Of a stretch of 64,000 nucleotides of DNA, positions 53,261-64,000 are shown one piece after another. The notes beneath the pieces are model-generated. The model ran no database searches and had not been told where the DNA came from. It worked only from the letters and a program-made list of their open reading frames with translations. Position 1 is the first letter of the stretch; each line of letters begins with the position of its first letter. Source of the DNA: Primulina eburnea (taxonomy: Eukaryota > Streptophyta > Magnoliopsida > Lamiales > Gesneriaceae); assembly GCF_022965805.1 (NCBI RefSeq), contig NC_133102.1, forward strand, positions 5,712,885 through 5,776,884. The letters run 5' to 3'. The position numbers were made by a program, and so were the translations under genes.

Positions 53261-55214
53261 TGATTGTGAATTGAGATATTGAAATGTCAACCTTACTAAT
53301 TGTTGTTATATGATATTTAGCAACTATACAATATATGATTAATTTGTTATTTCCGATCGGCGAGAATGATATTCGAACTTAATAAATCATACTTTTTAAC
53401 ACATATATAATAACATTTCAGTCAGTTAAATCATATATTATAGTTGATTCAATAAGTGAAATCAAGTATTTCAGTTGGTTAAATGTGTTTAATCAGTCGA
53501 TTATGATTAATTTTAAACTATTAAGTATTTCAGTTTTATAAAATAATATATAATAAAATTTCAATATCATATTCAATTAATATTCTTGACTATATCTTTA
53601 CTTTTCAAATCCTTCAACTTCATTTCACTTATTATTAGTTACTACCTTGAAAATATCAATCACAAAAGTTTGAAAACTCTATTTTTCACGAAAATTATTA
53701 AAACAATCGAATATTTTTATCAAGACATACTTCATTCTAGAAAACATAATTGACCTATCATTCGCAACAAACTACATTTCATCGTCGTCTGTTATATATA
53801 CTTGTCTCCCATTAAATTCTATGACGGAATTAAGAGGGGAAAAAAAGAAAATAAAAATAGATAATAATGCTGAATTTAAAAAATTTGAGGTCTAAAATAT
53901 TATTATTTTTTTATATAGGGTGGTTTTTTGTTTTTGTTTTATTTTTTGAAGCAACTAACCCAAACCTATCCTTGCTTAATTATGATTCTATCAACTAAAA
54001 ATCAAACGGTGAAGACTTATTATATGTTGGATAATAATACCATTCAAAATTAATTTCCATGTTTAACTTTCAATTTGTCCAGTTTTTATAAAATTTTCAA
54101 TCTTTATCTGAAAGACGAGAAAAAGTTTTTTACCTGACTAAATATTCTTTGACTAAATATTCTTTGCCCATGTACGATTAAGCTCCACACCTAACATATA
54201 TCTCGAGAAAATCACTTGCTAGTTAGAATCTTACAAAAGATTTTTTTTTTTTTTGTTGTGAAAAGAGTAACATTTTCGGTGTAGTATAAAACATGCAAAC
54301 TCTATGTCGAGTGCAAATCTTATTTGTGGCAAAAATTTATTAGTATTTGAAGTGAAATGACTCCAAAGTTTCAAGGAAAAATTACATTTTTTTCGTTTTG
54401 TGAATTGCATTTTTTTTCAATTTTTATCATCTTACGATGAATTTTTATTTTTATCATTGTAATTCATTTTTAGTCATTTTTTTTTACCTAAGTTCATCTT
54501 GTATTTCAGTCAAAAAAAGGACCAAAACACACAAGTTAAAAGACAAAAAATGGGGGAAAAAAGTTACATGACTAAAAAATAAAAATTCACCGTGATAATA
54601 CCAAAAACGGAAAAAAAAAATATGTTAAATTACAAAAGTAAAAATACAAATTCACTGTTATCATGAAATTACAAGATAAAAAATATAATTTTCCCAAAGT
54701 TTTGACTAGGTTTTAAGTTAAATTAAATAAAAAATCCGGGATCATAATTTTAAAATAAAGACCAAAAAAAAATCTTGAACATTTTTATTTGGGTTATTAT
54801 TTCTCTTCGTCAATTATCCAACTAATCAAACACTTTGTAGGACCAAGCGCTTGCCGCTTTAACAAAAGCTATAGCTGGTGGTAATGGTACAACTCAAATC
54901 TTTTAAATAACACAGCAACTCAAGCACCACGGTTTCAGTATTTAATAAACAAAATATTTAAATTCAATCAATCAAAGTATCCACAAGACTCAATTAAATC
55001 TTTATGACTCTTTTCTCTGAAGTTAAATTAATTTGCCTATTTATTAGTTATTTCTCTTTGTGAATGCATGCATACATGCTAATAGATTTATTCCACAATA
55101 TCCTTTGGTAAATTACGGAATATATATATATATAATTTCAAATGTTAGATGTGCTAGGAACGAGACACCAGTGCACTAACAATAAGACTGCAAGTTTGCA
55201 ACATAACATATTTC
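52819..55214. other. Intergenic, AT-rich
   Basis: About 2.4 kb without a recognisable gene. It includes the (TA)n tract at 53219-53258 and many long A and T runs. Part of 52950-53110 is less AT-rich (TGGGCC motifs) but shows no coding pattern. The RLK 3' UTR probably lies just below 55215. Confidence 0.45.
53219..53258. repeat. (TA)n microsatellite
   Basis: About 40 bases of pure TA dinucleotide. Frames through it give artefactual YIYI peptides. Confidence 0.95.
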
Positions 55215-59054
<3,840 letters not shown>

Positions 59055-59239
59055 TGGTGAAGTTTTCTTGTCTGATCATCTCCTGGTCATGCATGGCCTA
59101 CATATTTATTTGGAATACATGGCCTCAGATCGAGGTCCATGGAAAAATGATTGAATTCATGTTTCATAAGCTGGTTGACTGATGCATGATTCTTCTTGAA
59201 CTTGTCAACTTATCAGCATTGTTGAATTAATTTTTATAT

Positions 59240-59421
59240 GGCAAAAACTTGTGAGAGACGGTCTCACGGATCGTATTTGTTAGACGGATCTCTTATTTGG
59301 GTCATCCATGAAAAAATATTACTTTTTATGCTAAGAGTATTACTCTTTATTGTGAATATGAGTAGAGTTGACTCGTTTCACATATTAAGATCCGTAAGAC
59401 GTTCTCACATGATACCTATTC
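59240..59421 (+). mobile_element. Mutator-type MITE, same family, copy 11
   Basis: This 182-bp copy has a perfect 9-bp flanking repeat TTTTTATAT (59231-59239 and 59422-59430). Ends are GGCAAAAACTTGTGAGAGAC and GATACCTATTC. It lies in the RLK upstream region. Confidence 0.88.
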
Positions 59422-59430
59422 TTTTTATAT

Positions 59431-59839
59431 GTATTTGAGTTTGCAGTCAAGTCTGGTTTTTTTCTTTTTATCATATTTTTTTCGAACAATAGACCTAAAT
59501 ATAGTCTCTTTTTTTTAATATTTATTTTTAATTGTTGGTTTCCTTGTATGATATTAGTCAACATTATTGATTTCATCATTTTGACTTAATTATAATACAT
59601 GTTCTAAGATAAAATTCGTGAAGTCTATTCATTATTTTATTAAAATGTGCTATGGATTGTTTTTTTCAACAAAAATTTAAAATACTAGTTATTAATGTAT
59701 TTTTTTAGCAATTTTAATAAATCAATTTTTTATAGTATTTCTCTTAAATATTTATTTTTTTAAAATAAACATGTGCTCATTTGCTTTTTTAAAGTATAAA
59801 AAGCATTATTTATGTAATAAATAAAGACAAGGCATAAAA
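59431..59839. other. Intergenic, no gene seen
   Basis: Very AT-rich, with long T runs. No feature was recognised. Confidence 0.45.
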
Positions 59840-60570
59840 ATATGTACAAAAAATCATATTATATCGCCTTATATATCAATTTTTTGATATGAGCCTCTGA
59901 TCTGGTCCGACCCATAAAAACTATTACTTTTTACTTTAGGTATAAACTGACCCGTCTTACGGATATAAATATATAAGATCATCTCATTATACACCTACTG
60001 AAAAATGAGTATGTATCTTGTGAGACGGGCCGACTCAATCCATAATTATCATGAAAAATAATAATTTTGACATAAAAAATAATATTTTTTTATGAGTTGA
60101 GTCAGATAACAGATCTGTCTCACAAAATTGATCTGTAAAATAATCTCACGAGGGTTTTTGTGTATTGAATAATTTCAGCACAAAACTCTCGGGGATTGTC
60201 TTCCAGAATAATTTTGTGAGACAGATCATTTATCTGACTCAACGTAACTCATGAAAAAAGCTAATTTTAAGTTAAAAATATTATTTTTCACTTCAAATTT
60301 GGTTCGAATCGATTCGTATCACAAATATTAATATGTGAAAACGTCACAAGACACATGCTCAATGGAGAAAAAGAATTATTTCTATAATAAATAAAGACAA
60401 ACCATAAAAACATGTACAAAAACTCACATGACATCGTCTCATATATCAATTTTATGAGACTGGTCACCGGCTCGACCTTTATAAATATTACTTTTCGTTA
60501 TAAGTATTGAGCAGATTGATCCATTTCATGAATATACATCTATAAAATTTTAGTGGTTATCTCAATTTTT
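59840..60570. repeat. Cluster of about four decayed copies of the same MITE family
   Basis: Degenerate family motifs recur at about 59840-60000, 60008-60160, 60195-60345 and 60400-60560 (GTGAGACGGGCC, GTCTCACAAAATTGATC, GAGACAGATC, CATGACATCGTCTC). Two parts share the phrase ATAAATAAAGACAA.CATAAAAA (near 59818 and 60388), which suggests a segmental duplication. Boundaries are approximate. Confidence 0.6.
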
Positions 60571-61615
60571 TTGTTGAAAATTTAAAATAGTTGTTAATTT
60601 TTTTTCTTCGTATTTTTTGTTCCTAATTTCTTTACGTAAAAAACCCCTCGATTCTTTTAAAAAACTATCTCTTTGTTAAATTATTATACTCATGTGATTT
60701 ATGTTTATCAAATTGAGTGAATCATATATCATATCGTTTTTTTATTGAATGCAATTTTTTTATGTGTTTGTATATTGTGGTTGATGTTTTATTTTTAATT
60801 GATTTGATTTCTAGTATCCGGGATTCTATAATCTCGTAATTTGCTTAATTAGCTCTTAAACTGATTTTTACTCAATCCAATCATAATTATTTCTTGTATA
60901 TGTTAATATTTAAATTATAATTTTTATTTGTTTTGTGATAAAAATAAATTATTAACATGTTTTTTTATTTTGATAATTTTTATTTGATCATGAGATTATA
61001 CGTAGAGAGCTAATTCATTGCGTTCTTTTTAGTTTATATATGTTATTTTTATAATTTAATATATTTACATAGCATATTGGATATTTGTGATAATCACATA
61101 TATTTAATTATCAGTTCGTATATAATATTTTTATATATAATAAAAAAAATTCTCGAGCCGGCAATGTCTAACGACATACTAAAAAATATTATATATATGC
61201 TAAATCTCAATCGAAAGTCATTGTCGTTCTCCGTTGATTAATTATCGCTCTGGCGCGGAAATTATTGAAACAATATTAATTGTTATTCGTTGAATCAAAA
61301 TAATATCAGTATATTTAAAAAAAAAATCAGTATTAATAACTATAAATAATTGAACTGAAAATCACTAAAAAAAATATTTGAAATAAATCCTTTATTCCAT
61401 TCTTTTTTCTATTAATGTCCATTAGAATTTTTTTTTTACTAAGTTCCTTTAAATTATTATACAGATATTTTTATCCAATTATATATAATATTTGAATCTA
61501 TCAGCACATTTTTATTTATAATTATTCTTTAAATATATCAATTATTGGAATGCATTTGACCTACCCTCTCCAAGAAATCTTAATAATTGTATAATAAATT
61601 AATAATTTCCAACAT
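60571..61615. other. Intergenic, extremely AT-rich
   Basis: No coding, RNA or transposon-end signal was recognised in this kilobase. Confidence 0.5.
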
Positions 61616-61624
61616 TTTTATTTT

Positions 61625-61792
61625 AAGTATGTCTTTTGTGAGACGGTTTCACGAATCTTTATCTGTGAGACGGGTCAATCATATCGATATTCACAATAAA
61701 AAGTAATACTTTTAGCATAAAAAATAATAATTTTTCATGTATGACTCAAATAAGAGATCAACTCGTGAGACCGTCTCACACAAGTTTTTGTC
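61625..61792 (-). mobile_element. Mutator-type MITE, same family, copy 12
   Basis: It has a perfect 9-bp flanking repeat TTTTATTTT (61616-61624 and 61793-61801), although the low complexity lowers its weight. It runs from AAGTATGTCTTTTGTGAGAC to CACAAGTTTTTGTC. Confidence 0.82.
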
Positions 61793-62177
61793 TTTTATTT
61801 TTAAGTTGGTATAGCCTCGTGGTCATCGTGAGTTGTTATTTTGTTTAGAAAGTCAAATATTATACCTTGAAATATAATAAATACATCATTACCAATTATT
61901 TTAGCCTCAATCATCGTTTGCTTCTCTAGTCAATGAAGTTATAACTCCTTTCCCTTCGACGTTATAATTTTTTTTCACTTTTTTTGTAAGCTATTATTAA
62001 CTTCAGGGTATGGGATAGTTAAAAATTATGTATATGCTGTATCTATAAGGTTTTACTGGTTTGAATTTGAATCTAATACGAAAAAACGATTATATCATTT
62101 TTATTAGATCTTTTGTGATATAATCTCACAGATGAATCAACTATGACATTTCCCACAAAAATACGATTATGTCATTT
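61793..62177. other. Intergenic, no gene seen
   Basis: AT-rich spacer between two MITE copies. Short family-like motifs near 62110-62140 may be another fragment. Confidence 0.4.
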
Positions 62178-62364
62178 TTAGTATGTTTTTTGTGAGACAG
62201 TCTCATAGATTCTTTATCCGTGAGACATGTCAACTATGCTCATATTTATAATAATAAATAATATTTTTGATATAAAAATAATATATTTTTTTTCTTCTGT
62301 GATCCAAATAAAAAATATATCTCATAATATTAACTCATTTCATCGTCTTATAAAAGTTTTTGTG
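62178..62364 (-). mobile_element. Mutator-type MITE, same family, copy 13 (diverged)
   Basis: It runs from TTTTTTGTGAGACAGTCTCA to TATAAAAGTTTTTGTG, with a worn core. No target duplication could be read. Confidence 0.65.
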
Positions 62365-62679
62365 ATTCATTTTATGTTAATGTTATTTGTTGTGTGTAGT
62401 TGTGGCAGAAGAATTCATCCTCTCCTTTTTTGAAAAATCAAAATCTCCCAAATTTTACGCTGACTTTGCCATACGAATTGGTCAAAGATCCAATGCAACA
62501 AAGCCACATTATCATCTTTTACTTCCATGGCGACGAGGAGCTTTGTTGGAGCCGTTGATAAAACAATACCGTGTGACCAAAAAAACTAGAGGGGTTCATT
62601 AATAAGGATATTTAATTCAATGGTTAAAAAGAGTTGATCATTTTTTACATTGGTATCGCATTATATTAAAAATAACGTG
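62365..62679. other. Unassigned less AT-rich segment with short open frames
   Basis: Between two MITE copies lies a stretch of more balanced composition. It contains an open frame (62387-62602, +) and, in another frame, MATRSFVGAVDKTIPCDQKN from an ATG at 62528. Neither matches a family I know. It could be a remnant of an exon or 5' UTR. No function is proposed. Confidence 0.3.
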
Positions 62680-62834
62680 ATTTTATTGTCTCACGGATCT
62701 TTATATGTGAGACGGGTCAACCCTGCCGATATTCTCAATAAAAATTAATAATTTTAGCATAAAAAGTAATATTTTTTTCTTTATTGATGACCCAAATAAG
62801 AGACCCGTGAGACCGTCTCACATGAGTTTTTGCC
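62680..62834 (-). mobile_element. Mutator-type MITE, same family, copy 14 (5' truncated)
   Basis: The left terminus is missing. The rest (GTGAGACGGGTCAACCCTGC ... GAGACCGTCTCACATGAG) is well kept and ends GTTTTTGCC. Confidence 0.75.
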
Positions 62835-63467
62835 ACATACATGTGGTAAGCGAGAGTCTATGGTTGATTTGGTCTTTTTAATTTCTCGTTTTTTTAAAAA
62901 AATTTCTTATTTGTGTTATTTATATCTATACTATTTGTTAAAAACAAAACAAAACAAAACAAAAAACACGATATGTAAAATTATCAGTATGTTAAACTTC
63001 ATATTTTTAAAAACCAAACATAAAACCTCTTATGACAGGGTAAATGTGATTGAATTTATATAATATAAGAGTATAATGTGTTTCATTTTTTAAAAAAATA
63101 AGGTATGTTAGCCTATTAATTTTTTTTAGAAAGTTTCATGTCTTTTAGATTTTCACAAAGGTGGTTGGTGTGATTAGCCTATTTTTATTTTTGATTTTTA
63201 TTTATTATTAATTACTCTTTTTCCTAACCAAAGTTGTTCCTATAAAACTGGAGGATTCAATTTTGGGTGATTTAATTAAAAACTATACTTTATATGATAA
63301 AATTTTAAAACTATTGGAATTCACACTTACTAAAAAAATATTTAAATTCCTTATAAATGCTATAATTATCCCCCAAAAAACTACACCATAATATTACAAA
63401 AAACTACAAATGTGGACAAAAGTCAAACATGATATAATCGTGAAAACAATATATATGTTCCAAACCA
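62835..63467. other. Intergenic, with a short (AAAAC)n tract
   Basis: AT-rich. An (AAAAC)n repeat of about five units lies at 62940-62965. No gene is seen. Confidence 0.45.
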
Positions 63468-63476
63468 AAATATGAA

Positions 63477-63658
63477 AGCAAAACTTGTGTGAGACGGTCT
63501 TGTAGATCGTATTTTGTGATACATATATCTTATTTGGGTCATCCATGAAAAAATATAACTTGTTATGCTACGAGTATTACTTTTTATTGTAAATATCGGT
63601 AGGGTTGACCTATTTCACAGATAAAAATTCGTGAGACCGTCTCACAAAAGACCTACTC
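63477..63658 (+). mobile_element. Mutator-type MITE, same family, copy 15
   Basis: This 182-bp copy has a perfect 9-bp flanking repeat AAATATGAA (63468-63476 and 63659-63667). It begins AGCAAAACTTGTGTGAGAC and ends AAAGACCTACTC. Confidence 0.87.
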
Positions 63659-63667
63659 AAATATGAA

Positions 63668-64000
63668 TAGACATAGTAATATCCAGACACATAAAGTAAG
63701 GCAATACAACTTCACATATGTATCTACTTCGATGTAACAAAAGTAGAATTGCAGACGGCTATTTGATCTATCACACAATCATCGTCACCAACAATCTAAT
63801 CATCTCATTTCAACTTCCCAAGCATACCATTCAACTCCGTCAAAAGACTTTGAAGCCCTCTTCTCATCAATTTTTTCGCGATAACATAAACCGTGCTTTT
63901 CGTAACAAGATCATAACAAAGTTTCATCGTTTGATTTATGTACACAACATTGATTCTACTCACATTTCATACTAAAATTTTCACCACATTGTACTCTATT
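63668..64000. other. Intergenic end of window
   Basis: An open frame at 63718-63975 (+) has no family resemblance and unremarkable composition, so it is not called as a gene. Confidence 0.4.

Overview
This is plant nuclear DNA: AT-rich, with intron-split genes (GT-AG), LTR retrotransposons, many short transposon-derived repeats and long (TA)n tracts. Gene content and order point to a eudicot. The abundant GTGAGACGGTCTCAC-type repeat resembles one I associate with Lamiales, but that is only an impression from memory. No RNA genes or CRISPR arrays were recognised. All exon models were built by hand from splice signals, reading phase and remembered protein families.

Layout. 1-5382: 3' part of a Ty3/gypsy retrotransposon (end of integrase, an antisense spliced 627-aa gene, a cytochrome P450 fragment, polypurine tract, 3' LTR). 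7196-12155 (+): AGD5/NEVERSHED-type ARF GTPase-activating protein, 11 exons, intact. 12156-20558: repeat-rich intergenic DNA, including a 2.14-kb Mutator-like element that can fold into a large hairpin. 20559-32487 (+): class VIII myosin that has lost the exons for the ATP-binding half of the motor and part of its IQ region, with a decayed copia element in one intron. 33165-34215 (-): broken LHCB3 pseudogene, with a 179-bp foldback element just beyond its 3' end. 35203-40519 (-): intact 13-exon diacylglycerol kinase of the DGK5/6 type. 43695-about 47035 (+): universal stress protein of the PHOS32/34 type. 51248-52235 (-): B-box zinc finger protein of the BBX28/29 type. 55215-59054 (-): G-type lectin S-domain receptor-like kinase, complete except for a 1-nt frameshift. 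59055-64000: intergenic DNA crowded with one short repeat family.

The gene order AGD5, myosin VIII, LHCB3, (DGK), USP, BBX, S-domain kinase matches, from memory, two Arabidopsis segments: At5g54270-54470 and At4g27290-27370. The window therefore looks like an old conserved eudicot block in which the adjacent myosin and LHCB3 genes have both decayed. The genes do not form one pathway. They cover vesicle traffic, lipid signalling, stress and light responses and cell-surface perception.

The main repeat family (about 170-190 bp, at least 18 copies or relics) has 9-bp target duplications that can be read directly at six copies, which marks it as a Mutator-type MITE.
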